Position numbers and translations under genes: made by a program
From: Devosia aquimaris
GTDB lineage: Bacteria; Pseudomonadota; Alphaproteobacteria; Rhizobiales; Devosiaceae
NCBI RefSeq assembly: GCF_020169335.1
Contig: NZ_JAIEZN010000001.1
Coordinates: forward strand, 1,071,426 to 1,135,425
DNA: 64,000 nucleotides
Direction of reading: 5' to 3'
Notes under the pieces: generated by a model
The model's database searches: none
What the model saw: only the letters and a program-made list of their open reading frames with translations
What the model was told of the DNA's origin: nothing
Shown: piece after piece, positions 17,536-25,265 of the stretch
Numbering within the stretch: position 1 is the first letter of the stretch
Layout: each line of letters begins with the position of its first letter

Positions 17536-17599
17536 TACCCTGGGCTCAATGGGGGAGAGGTGAAATCGGCGGAATGCCTTTGTCATAGAGCCCAGGGTA
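17536..17599. repeat. 12-bp inverted repeat with 40-base loop between pxpA and the ABC operon
   Basis: TACCCTGGGCTC (17536-17547) is perfectly complementary to GAGCCCAGGGTA (17588-17599). It lies in the convergent gap between pxpA and the ABC transporter genes. It lacks a T-run, so it may be a Rho-type terminator, an mRNA end stabiliser or a protein site. Confidence 0.6.
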
Positions 17600-17646
17600 G
17601 AACGTCTCGGTCAGCTGACCGAAAAGCGTGAAGCGCGAAATGTGCG

Positions 17647-18417
17647 CTAGATAGCGAGGTATTCGTGCCGTAGCTCGGCGTTGTCGAGCACCTCTTTTGC
17701 CGTGCCCGAGAAGGCAACCTCGCCGGTGTCGAGGATCACCGCCCGGTCGGCCAGCTTCAGCGCCGCCACAGCATTCTGCTCGACGATGATGGTGGTGATG
17801 CCCAGCGGCTTGATCGAATGCAGAATGCGCTCGATCTCGTGCACGATCACCGGGGCCAGCCCTTCATAGGGCTCGTCGAGCAAAAGCAGCTTGAGGTTGC
17901 GCGCCAGCGCCCGGGCAATGGCCAGCATCTGCTGCTCGCCGCCCGAAAGGGTCACACCCTCCTGCTTGCGCCGTTCCGCCAGACGCGGAAAGCTCTGGTA
18001 GATCTGGTCAAGGCTCCAGCCGTCGCCCGGCGCCACCTTGGCGAGGATAATATTCTCCTCCACCGTGAGGCCCTGGATGATCCGTCGATCCTCGGGTACC
18101 AGCTGAATGCCGGCACGTGCCGCCTGAAAGCTCTTCATGCCATGCACAGCCTGGCCATCGAGCCAGATCTCGCCGCGCTTGAGTTGAGGATCGTCGGTGC
18201 GGGCAATGGTCCGCAACGTCGAGGTCTTGCCTGCACCGTTGCGTCCTAGCAATGCCAGAATTTCTCCCTTGCGGATGTCAAGCGAGACGCCCTGAACGAT
18301 ATAGCTTTCGCCGTAGTACGCGTGCACATCGCGCACGGAGAAGAAGGGCTTTTCGGCCTGGTTGGCCGCTGCCGGGGTCGATCTGTTGGCGACGCTGTCC
18401 ATGCTGCTCATGCTCAT
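17647..18417 (-). CDS. ABC transporter ATP-binding protein, LivF type
   Basis: About 256 residues. The ABC ATPase has Walker A LLGRNGAGKTST (about 55-66), signature LSGGEQQMLAIARAL and Walker B LLLLDEPYEGLAP, typical of LivF, the second ATPase of branched-chain amino acid/amide importers (HAAT family). The N-terminal 25 residues are an extra polar extension. The ATG at 18417 shares a base with the LivG-type gene's stop; in-frame ATGs a few codons downstream are also possible. It is the last gene of a five-gene minus-strand operon. Confidence 0.92.
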   Translation of the reverse strand: MSMSSMDSVANRSTPAAANQAEKPFFSVRDVHAYYGESYIVQGVSLDIRKGEILALLGRNGAGKTSTLRTIARTDDPQLKRGEIWLDGQAVHGMKSFQAARAGIQLVPEDRRIIQGLTVEENIILAKVAPGDGWSLDQIYQSFPRLAERRKQEGVTLSGGEQQMLAIARALARNLKLLLLDEPYEGLAPVIVHEIERILHSIKPLGITTIIVEQNAVAALKLADRAVILDTGEVAFSGTAKEVLDNAELRHEYLAI

Positions 18418-19181
18418 CACGCGGTGCCTCCGAGATAGGCTTCCTGAACCTTGGGATTGCCACGAACCTGATCTGGCGTGCCATCGGCGATGATACGGCC
18501 CTGCGCCAGCACCGAGATCTTGTCGGCGAGGGAGAACACCACATGCATGTCGTGCTCGATGATCACCTTGGTCATGCCGCGGCTCTTGATCTTCTTGAGC
18601 AGCTCGATGGTGGTGTTGGTGTCATGCCGGCTCATGCCGGCAGTCGGTTCATCGAGCAGCAGCAGCCGCGGATGCTGGATCAGGCACATCGCCAGCTCCA
18701 TCCGGCGCTTGTCACCGCGGCTCAGGCTCCCGGCATGGTCCTCACGAGCGCTGTGCATGCCGACGTCGTGCAGCATGTGTTCGGCCTCGGCGCGGACAGC
18801 ATGCTCATGTTCAAGCGAGCGCAACATGCTGAGCTTGAACGCGCCGTCGCGCTTGGCCAGCGCCGGGATCATCACATTGTGCAGCACGCTGAGGTCAGCA
18901 AAGATCTCCGGCGTCTGGAACACGCGGGCAATGCCAAGCTGGTTGATCTGATATGGCTTCCGTCCGGTCAGCACGGTTCCTTCGAAGACCACCTGGCCGC
19001 TGCTGGGTGCCAATTTGCCGATGATCACATTGAGCAGTGTGGATTTCCCTGCGCCATTGGGACCGATGATGGCGTGGGTCTGGCCTTCCTCGACCTGCAG
19101 ATCGATATCGGCGAGGGCGTGCAGGCCACCGAAGCGCTTGTGGACATCGGCCACATGCAGCACGACATTGGGCAAACTCAT
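18417..19181 (-). CDS. ABC transporter ATP-binding protein, LivG type
   Basis: 254-residue ATPase with Walker A IIGPNGAGKSTLLN (about 38-51), signature SLSRGDKRRMELAM (note SRGDK in place of the usual SGGxQ, as in many LivG proteins) and Walker B LLLLDEPTAGMS. The ATG at 19181 is chosen; the longer frame upstream would overlap the permease gene's 3' end. With the LivF-type ATPase it drives the importer. Confidence 0.92.
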   Translation of the reverse strand: MSLPNVVLHVADVHKRFGGLHALADIDLQVEEGQTHAIIGPNGAGKSTLLNVIIGKLAPSSGQVVFEGTVLTGRKPYQINQLGIARVFQTPEIFADLSVLHNVMIPALAKRDGAFKLSMLRSLEHEHAVRAEAEHMLHDVGMHSAREDHAGSLSRGDKRRMELAMCLIQHPRLLLLDEPTAGMSRHDTNTTIELLKKIKSRGMTKVIIEHDMHVVFSLADKISVLAQGRIIADGTPDQVRGNPKVQEAYLGGTA

Positions 19182-19191
19182 GACTGTGGTC

Positions 19192-20340
19192 CTACTCGGC
19201 TGGATGGGGTTTTGAGGCTGTCGTACCGGCACTGGCGGGCGTCGGCTTGTTGGGCCGGAACAGCGCTGCGATGCGCCGAACGCCTTCCATCACACCACCG
19301 GGCAGAAAGACCACGATCAACACGAACACCAGGCCCAGTGTGAGGAACCATCCCTCGCCGACGAACTTAGAGCTGATCAACACCGCGGTGTGCTGCGCGC
19401 CATCGGGCAGGAAACCCCAGAACTGGGTCAAGATACCGTCGTTGATGGCCGAGAAGATGTTCTCGAAGTATTTGATCAGCCAGGCGCCGATAACCGGGCC
19501 CACCAGCGTGCCGGCGCCACCCAGGATGGTCATCAGCACCACTTCGCCCGATGCGGTCCACTGCATGCGCTCGGCGCCCGCCAGCGGGTCGGTAATGGCC
19601 AGCAGTGCACCGGCCAGGCCCGCATACATGCCCGAAATCACAAAGGCAGCCAGCGTGTAGGGCCGCGTGTTGACGCCGGTATAATTCATGCGCGTCTGGT
19701 TGGACTTGATGCCCTTGAGCATCATCCCAAAGGGCGAACCGGTCACGCGCTGGGCGATGAAGAAGGTTGCGATCAGGAAGAAGGCGCAGAAGTAGAAGGC
19801 GACGTAGCCGCTCAGGGGCGTCCCCAGCAGCGTGGGGGAGGGCAGACCCGGACCAGGCTCAGAGAACATCCGATCCAGCACGCGGCTGTCGTTCAGGCTC
19901 AGCTGCAGGCCGGTCTCGCCATTGGTGATCGGCGTGAACACCGAATAGGCGAGGTTATAGCTCATCTGCGCAAAGGCCAGCGTGAGGATGGAGAAGTAGA
20001 TGCCCGAGCGCCGCAGGCTCAGAAAGCCTATGGCCAGGGCGAACAGGCCCGAGACGACAATCGCAAAGACCAGCGCGGGCAGGGCGTCCATGCTCAAAAG
20101 CTTGAAGGACCAGACCGCGGCATAGGAACCCACGCCAAAGAAAGCGGCGTGGCCAAAGCTCAGATATCCCGTCAGTCCGAACAGAATGTTGAAGCCGACC
20201 GCGAAGATGGCAAAGATCGCAAAGCGGTTCAGCAGATCCGGATAAGCGGCGCCAAATGGTTGCAACCAGATTGGCATTGCCAGCACGACAGCGGCAAAGC
20301 CGAGGAACAGGACGACGTCCTTGCGGGGCATGGCCAGCAT
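19192..20340 (-). CDS. ABC transporter permease, LivM type
   Basis: 382-residue membrane subunit with about 10 helices. The family motif [20 protein letters not shown] (about 55-74) and the EAA-like cytoplasmic loop around [20 protein letters not shown] identify a LivM permease. An extended periplasmic loop near 125-155 ([19 protein letters not shown]) and a Pro/Ala-rich C-terminal tail of about 20 residues are seen. It follows the LivH-type gene after 1 base. Confidence 0.92.
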   Translation of the reverse strand: MLAMPRKDVVLFLGFAAVVLAMPIWLQPFGAAYPDLLNRFAIFAIFAVGFNILFGLTGYLSFGHAAFFGVGSYAAVWSFKLLSMDALPALVFAIVVSGLFALAIGFLSLRRSGIYFSILTLAFAQMSYNLAYSVFTPITNGETGLQLSLNDSRVLDRMFSEPGPGLPSPTLLGTPLSGYVAFYFCAFFLIATFFIAQRVTGSPFGMMLKGIKSNQTRMNYTGVNTRPYTLAAFVISGMYAGLAGALLAITDPLAGAERMQWTASGEVVLMTILGGAGTLVGPVIGAWLIKYFENIFSAINDGILTQFWGFLPDGAQHTAVLISSKFVGEGWFLTLGLVFVLIVVFLPGGVMEGVRRIAALFRPNKPTPASAGTTASKPHPAE

Positions 20341-20341
20341 G

Positions 20342-21373
20342 TCAGGCCTCCATCACGCCGCGCCGACCCATCAGGCCACGCGGACGAACAAGCAGAATGA
20401 CGACAGCGACGAGGTAGATGATGACCTGGTCGATACCGGGGACGATGGCCTTGACCTGCGTCATCGACGCAAAGGACTGCAAAATCCCCAACAGGAAGCC
20501 GGCGGCGACGGCGCCCGGCAGCGATCCCATGCCGCCCACGACAACCACCACGAAGCTGAGCACGAGGAAGTCCATGCCCATGTGATAGTTTGGCGGCAGC
20601 AGCGGCGTGTACATCACACCCGCGATACCGGCGACAACGGCAGCCAGGCCAAACATGATGGTGAAGCGGCGATCGATATTGATGCCCAGCAATCCCACGG
20701 TCTCGCGGTCAGCCATGCCGGCGCGGACAACCATGCCGAACGTGGTGAACTGAAGGAAAGCAAAGACACCGCCGATGATGACGCCAGCAAAGAGGAAATA
20801 GACCAGGCGCCAGATCGGATAGGTGATCACATTGGCCTGCATGCCGAGCCACACCCCGATATCGGCCGCGCCACGTGCTTCTTCAGGCATCGGCTGCGGA
20901 ATGGGATTGGCTCCAAAGATGGACTTGATGATCTCCTGCGCGACGATCGCCAGGCCAAAAGTCACAAGAATTTGCTCGGCATGTGGGCGTTTGTAGAAGT
21001 GTTTGATGATGCCGCGCTCAAACAGGATGCCGATCACCAGCATCACCGGGATGGTGAGCAGGATCGAGAACGGCACTGAGTAATTGACCAGCACGGCACC
21101 GAAATCGCCGAACCAGCTCTGGACCAGCGGTTCCCGGACTTCCAGCGGCGCGCCCCAGGGGGAGAGCTGGGTCGGGTCAAGCGTGACGGTTTCCAGGGTA
21201 ATCAACTGGCGGAACAGCACGGCACAGAAGGCGCCGAGCATGAACAGCGCGCCATGGGCAAAGTTGACGACCCCCAGGGTGCCAAAAACCAGGGTCAGGC
21301 CGAGCGCAATGAGCGCATAGGCGCTGCCCTTATCCAGCCCATTGAGGAACTGCAGAAAGATAGCTTCAAACAT
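20342..21373 (-). CDS. ABC transporter permease, LivH type
   Basis: 343-residue permease with about eight helices and the LivH signature [19 protein letters not shown] (about 24-42). The insertion around 60-90 ([20 protein letters not shown]) lengthens the first periplasmic loop compared with E. coli LivH (308 residues). The ATG at 21373 is preferred; an in-frame extension upstream would cover the intercistronic hairpin. Second gene of the operon after the binding protein. Confidence 0.92.
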   Translation of the reverse strand: MFEAIFLQFLNGLDKGSAYALIALGLTLVFGTLGVVNFAHGALFMLGAFCAVLFRQLITLETVTLDPTQLSPWGAPLEVREPLVQSWFGDFGAVLVNYSVPFSILLTIPVMLVIGILFERGIIKHFYKRPHAEQILVTFGLAIVAQEIIKSIFGANPIPQPMPEEARGAADIGVWLGMQANVITYPIWRLVYFLFAGVIIGGVFAFLQFTTFGMVVRAGMADRETVGLLGINIDRRFTIMFGLAAVVAGIAGVMYTPLLPPNYHMGMDFLVLSFVVVVVGGMGSLPGAVAAGFLLGILQSFASMTQVKAIVPGIDQVIIYLVAVVILLVRPRGLMGRRGVMEA

Positions 21374-21402
21374 GGCGTGCTCCGAGCCGCAGACAGAGGC
21401 GT

Positions 21403-21430
21403 GGTCCGCCCTGACCAAGCAGGGCGGACC
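21403..21430 (-). promoter_or_regulatory. Intercistronic hairpin after the Liv-type binding-protein gene
   Basis: A perfect 11-bp stem GGTCCGCCCTG/CAGGGCGGACC with a 6-base loop lies in the 63-base gap between the binding-protein stop and the LivH-type start. It has no U-run, so it is better read as an mRNA stabiliser or partial attenuator that raises binding-protein output relative to the membrane subunits. Confidence 0.65.
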
Positions 21431-21436
21431 GACAGA

Positions 21437-22792
21437 TCAGCACATGGGTGCAGGTTCGGCCGGGCCGAGATCGCCGCCGAAGATGGACGGATCGTAGTCC
21501 ACGGCGTCGCGCGACACTTCCTGAACGACTTCGAGCACGTCGTATTCACTGGTCGGGTTCTCTGTGCCTCGCACCACCAGCACATTCTTCATGCACTGAT
21601 GATCTTCGGCACGATAGGTCGTCGGACCATTGCCCATACCGTCGAAGTCGTGACCTTCCAGCGCCTTGATCACTTCGGGCGGATAGAACGTGCCGGCACG
21701 CTCGCAGGCGTCGGCATAGAGCAACGTCTGCACATAGCAGGTGTGGGCGGCCTGCGACGGCGGGGCGCCATATTCGGCACCGAACGACTTGGTGAAGGCC
21801 TTGGTGCCGGCGTCCTGCAGGTTCCAGTGCCAGTTGGAGGTGCCGAAGATGCCCTTGATATTGGCACCGGCGCCCTTGGCCATCAGTTCGGAGAACAGCG
21901 GCACCACGATCTGGAACTGCTTGCCGTTCACTTCGCGGTCCCGCATGCCAAACTGAACGGCCTGGGTCAGCGAGTTGACCATGTCATTGCCGTAGTGGTT
22001 CAGGATCAGCACGTCGGCGCCCGAATTGAGCACCGGCGTCAGAAACTGGCTGAAGTCGCCGGCACCCAGGGGCGTGCGAACGGCAGCCACCGTTTCCCAG
22101 CCGAGAGCCTCGGTAGCGTTCTTCATCGACTCTTCCTGGGTCCAGCCCCAGGTATAGTCGGCCGTCAGGTGATAGGCCTTGCGGTCCTTGCCATATTCCT
22201 GGCCGAGCACCGGCCCGAGTGCCACGCCGGACTGGTAGGCGTTGAAGAAGTGACGGAAGCCGTAGCGCTTCTTGTCCTTGCCGGTGGTGTCGTTGGAGTG
22301 CGTCAGGCCGGCCATGAAGATGACGCCCATCTCCTGGCACAGGCCCTGCACCGCAACGGCCACGCCAGAGGACGAGCCGCCAGTAATCATCAGCGCGCCA
22401 TCGCGCTCGATCATGCGGGTCGCGCCGGCGCGGGCCACGTCGGCCTTGGTCTGGCTGTCGGAGGTCACGAAGGCGACCTTCTTGCCAAGGACGCCGTTGC
22501 CCTTCAGGGCGGATGGCTGCAGAACATTGAGCAGGCCGCCATCACCTTCGCCGTTCAGATGCTTGACCGCCAGTTCATAGGCGCGCAGTTCGTCGGCGCC
22601 TTCTTCGGCATAAGCGCCGGTCAGCGGCACGTTCAGGCCGATGGTGACCGTGTCACCGGTGGGATTGTTGCAGAACTCCTGCGCCCAGGCGCCCTTGGTG
22701 AACATCAGGGGTGCAACGCCGGTACCGATAATACCGGCCATGCCGGTTTGCAGCACCCGACGGCGGCTGAGGCCGCGCTTCAAAAGTGTCAT
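21437..22792 (-). CDS. ABC transporter substrate-binding protein (amino acid/amide, HAAT family)
   Basis: 451-residue periplasmic protein with a twin-arginine-type signal (SRRRVLQTGMAGIIGTG, about 9-25, then an AWA|QE cleavage region). The mature part is a two-lobe periplasmic-binding fold of the Peripl_BP_6 type: IGLNVPLTGAYAEEGADELR near the N-terminus and MITGGSSSGVAVAV in the first lobe. It is longer than classical LivK (about 370), like amide/urea-type relatives; the ligand cannot be read. The ATG at 22792 has an excellent AAGGAGG site. First gene of its operon. Confidence 0.9.
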   Translation of the reverse strand: MTLLKRGLSRRRVLQTGMAGIIGTGVAPLMFTKGAWAQEFCNNPTGDTVTIGLNVPLTGAYAEEGADELRAYELAVKHLNGEGDGGLLNVLQPSALKGNGVLGKKVAFVTSDSQTKADVARAGATRMIERDGALMITGGSSSGVAVAVQGLCQEMGVIFMAGLTHSNDTTGKDKKRYGFRHFFNAYQSGVALGPVLGQEYGKDRKAYHLTADYTWGWTQEESMKNATEALGWETVAAVRTPLGAGDFSQFLTPVLNSGADVLILNHYGNDMVNSLTQAVQFGMRDREVNGKQFQIVVPLFSELMAKGAGANIKGIFGTSNWHWNLQDAGTKAFTKSFGAEYGAPPSQAAHTCYVQTLLYADACERAGTFYPPEVIKALEGHDFDGMGNGPTTYRAEDHQCMKNVLVVRGTENPTSEYDVLEVVQEVSRDAVDYDPSIFGGDLGPAEPAPMC

Positions 22793-22980
22793 CGATTTCC
22801 TCCTTTTGGCGCGGGGCAACTGATGCATAGTCAGCCACTCACCGCAGTCTGAGTATCGACAAAGGAGAAAACGGCTTCAATAGCGCGTTGTAATTGCTGG
22901 AATATTCTGTAAATTGTTGTTCTATAATGTCTGAGTATTGGTCAATTCGTTGACAACGAGCTTCCGGGAGGGGGAGGGCT

Positions 22981-24603
22981 ATGCGGGCGCCAATCGGCTT
23001 TCGGATAAGCAACAGACGGAAATCATTGAAGATTTCGCAGGCGGGTCTTGCCCGCCTGATTGGTATTTCGCCCAGCTATCTCAATCTCATCGAGAACAAC
23101 AAACGCGACATAGGTGGCGCTCTGTTGAACCGGGTGGCCGCTCATCTTGATATCGATATCGATGAACTGACCGGTCAGAGCGAGCAGAAGCTTCTGCAGG
23201 ACCTGGAAGAGGCCTTCGCCGACCCCATGGTCGAGTCGCTGCCATTTCAGCCCGACGAAAGGCGCGAATTGGTGGCGCAGTATCCGGCCAGCGCCGCCGC
23301 TTTGGCCCGGCTGCACCGCGCTTATGGCAATGCGGTCTCCAATGCCGATGCCTATGCTGATCGACTGCGGTCAGACCCCTTGCTGAGCCAGTTGCTTCAC
23401 CGCATCGTCTCAGGTGTAACCGCCATTCGGTCCAGCGCGGAAATCCTGGAGGATGTCCCCGATCTCGATGACGCTGAGCGCCAGCGTTTCCTTTCAGCAA
23501 TTGGCCGTGAAACGCGCGCCCTGTCTGATGTCGCGCGAAATCTGATCGGCCAGTTCGATACCTCCAGTCAGATCCGCCGGAGCGTCTCCCCTGTGCGCGA
23601 GATCGATGACCTGATCATCGAGCGTGACAACCACTTCCCCACTTTGGAGCATGCCGCAGAAGAACTGCGGGCAGAAATCGAGGGGCACGGCGCGTTTGGC
23701 GTGGCCACGCTCACCGCGCTCCTCGACAAGCGCTTCGGCGTGACCGTTGTCGTCGGAGGTCCGCCCGATGAAGAGGATTTTCCGGGGCAGTATCGCTTTG
23801 AATCCGCTGGTCGTCGCATGTGGTTCCACGGCGCAACCACCCTGGCCACGCGCCAGTTCCAACTTGCGCGGCTATTTGGGGAACTCGCCGCTCCCGATGC
23901 CATTGCGGAGGCGCTGCAAAGCGCCGTGCTCTCGACGCCTACGGCCCGGCGACTGGCCTCGCGGGCCATTGGTTCCTATCTCGCTGGCGCGATGGTCTTT
24001 CCCTACGAACAGGTCCTCGAAGATGCCGAAGGCTGCGCCTATGACATCGATCATCTCCGGCAGGTCTATCACGCCAGCTACGAGCAGGTTGCCCATCGCC
24101 TGGTGACCCTGCGGCGTCCCGGCCAGCAGGGCATCCCCTTCGGCTTCCTGCGCTCGGACCCGGCTGGGCGTCTGACCAAACACTTCCCGTTGCCCGGTCT
24201 CTTGCTGCCCAACAGCGGTCATGCCTGTCCGCTCTGGGCAATCTACGGCGCCTTCCGCACGCCTGACGTCTCCACGCGCCAGGTCGTCCGCTTTTCAGAT
24301 GGCTCGCGCTATCTCTTTCTGGCGCGCACGGTGCAGCGACGCACGGCCTCCTTCCGTGAGCAGGTTGTGGCGTCATCGGTGATGTTGGCCTGCGACGTGC
24401 TGCATGCCGACCGGACCATCTACGCCACGGGCCTCGATCTCAACGACCTGTCGGCTGACGTTCCCGTTGGTCCGAGTTGTCGGCTTTGTACTCGGCGCGA
24501 TTGTGCCAGCCGGCAGGAAGAGACGCTCTCGCCGTCCGGCGATTCCTCGCGGACGCGTGCACCGTTGTTGCCGGCAGCATTTGCGCTTGGCGATCCCGGC
24601 TGA
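22981..24603 (+). CDS. XRE-family regulator, ScfR-like, with a HisKA-like central segment
   Basis: 540-residue regulator. Residues 5-65 form an XRE helix-turn-helix (KISQAGLARLIGISPSYLNL). Residues about 132-192 look like a histidine-kinase dimerisation helix pair: LLHRIVSGVTAIRSSAEIL puts His140 where a kinase H-box His would be, but the following E-x-R-T-P is lost. Residues about 225-375 resemble a degenerate ImmA/IrrE (DUF955) domain without HExxH. The C-terminus is DUF2083-like with cysteines 416, 500, 503 and 508 (PSCRLCTRRDC). Relatives such as ScfR/RamB/PrpC control short-chain fatty acid metabolism. Start ATG after GGGAGGGGG. Confidence 0.85.
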   Translation: MRAPIGFRISNRRKSLKISQAGLARLIGISPSYLNLIENNKRDIGGALLNRVAAHLDIDIDELTGQSEQKLLQDLEEAFADPMVESLPFQPDERRELVAQYPASAAALARLHRAYGNAVSNADAYADRLRSDPLLSQLLHRIVSGVTAIRSSAEILEDVPDLDDAERQRFLSAIGRETRALSDVARNLIGQFDTSSQIRRSVSPVREIDDLIIERDNHFPTLEHAAEELRAEIEGHGAFGVATLTALLDKRFGVTVVVGGPPDEEDFPGQYRFESAGRRMWFHGATTLATRQFQLARLFGELAAPDAIAEALQSAVLSTPTARRLASRAIGSYLAGAMVFPYEQVLEDAEGCAYDIDHLRQVYHASYEQVAHRLVTLRRPGQQGIPFGFLRSDPAGRLTKHFPLPGLLLPNSGHACPLWAIYGAFRTPDVSTRQVVRFSDGSRYLFLARTVQRRTASFREQVVASSVMLACDVLHADRTIYATGLDLNDLSADVPVGPSCRLCTRRDCASRQEETLSPSGDSSRTRAPLLPAAFALGDPG

Positions 24604-24661
24604 TTGCGCTTAACTGCGGTACCGCTGCGGAGGGGAGACCGCGGCAGGATCAGGGGGGACT

Positions 24662-25045
24662 TTGGCAATCGACATTCTCATTGCCGAGGATGAGCCGAGC
24701 ATTCTGGAATCGCTCGATTTCATCCTGCGCCGGGCTGGCTGGAACGTCAGTGCGGTGACCGATGGCGATTCCGTGCTCGAGGCCGTGCGTCGCCTGAGAC
24801 CGCGCCTGGTGCTGCTCGATGTCATGCTGCCCAAGCGAAGCGGCTTCGACGTGCTCAAGCAGATTCGCGCCAGTGCCGAGCTCGCTGCCGTGCCGGTGCT
24901 CATCCTCACTGCCAAGGGCCAGCAGCAGGATCGCAGGACTGCCGAGGAGCTCGGCGCCGATGGCTTTGTGACCAAGCCCTATGCCAATGCCGATGTTGTC
25001 GGCGCTGTGCGCGCTCTGCTGGGTGATATCGGTGGAGCCGCGTAA
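24662..25045 (+). CDS. Single-domain response regulator (CheY-like receiver)
   Basis: 127-residue receiver domain with no output domain. Phosphorylation-site residues are intact: acidic pair in AEDEP (about 9-11), Asp in LLDVMLP (about 53), Thr in LILTAKG (about 82) and Lys in TKPY (about 104). The start is a TTG at 24662 placed a few bases after AGGGGGG; no ATG fits. The gene is followed with a short overlap by a small membrane protein and then the cognate-looking sensor kinase, so it probably receives phosphate from that kinase. How it signals onward is not evident. Confidence 0.9.
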   Translation: MAIDILIAEDEPSILESLDFILRRAGWNVSAVTDGDSVLEAVRRLRPRLVLLDVMLPKRSGFDVLKQIRASAELAAVPVLILTAKGQQQDRRTAEELGADGFVTKPYANADVVGAVRALLGDIGGAA

Positions 25046-25265
25046 GCGCGTCAGCGCCATGCTGGCCCTGACCGTCTTCGGTGCTCTTTTGCTCGTCCCG
25101 CCCCTGGTGCTGGTATTCAATCAGCCCATCAGCCACTTCGGCGTGCCCCAGATCGTGATCTACCTGTTCCTTGTCTGGCTGGGACTAATCATCGGCACTG
25201 CCTGGCTGAGCCGTACGCTGGCCCCCGACACTTCTGGCAAGCCAGACGGCCTGGAGGATGAGTGA
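25032..25265 (+). CDS. Small two-helix membrane protein between response regulator and SSS-kinase
   Basis: About 77 residues from a GTG at 25032 (ATG 25059 is the alternative). Two hydrophobic helices (MLALTVFGALLLVPPLVLVF and IVIYLFLVWLGLIIGTAWL) are followed by a short acidic tail. It overlaps the response regulator end by 14 bases and shares one base with the start of the symporter-kinase. The position recalls the small DUF4212-like partner of acetate symporters, so an accessory role for the transporter-like sensor is a reasonable guess, not shown. Confidence 0.72.
   Translation: MEPRKRVSAMLALTVFGALLLVPPLVLVFNQPISHFGVPQIVIYLFLVWLGLIIGTAWLSRTLAPDTSGKPDGLEDE

Noticed and set aside
22847..22938. 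Direct repeat GTCTGAGTAT (22847-22856 and 22929-22938) between the binding-protein gene and the XRE gene
   Set aside because: Only 10 bases, 82 apart, without symmetry or fit to a known operator; could be chance in this AT-richer gap.
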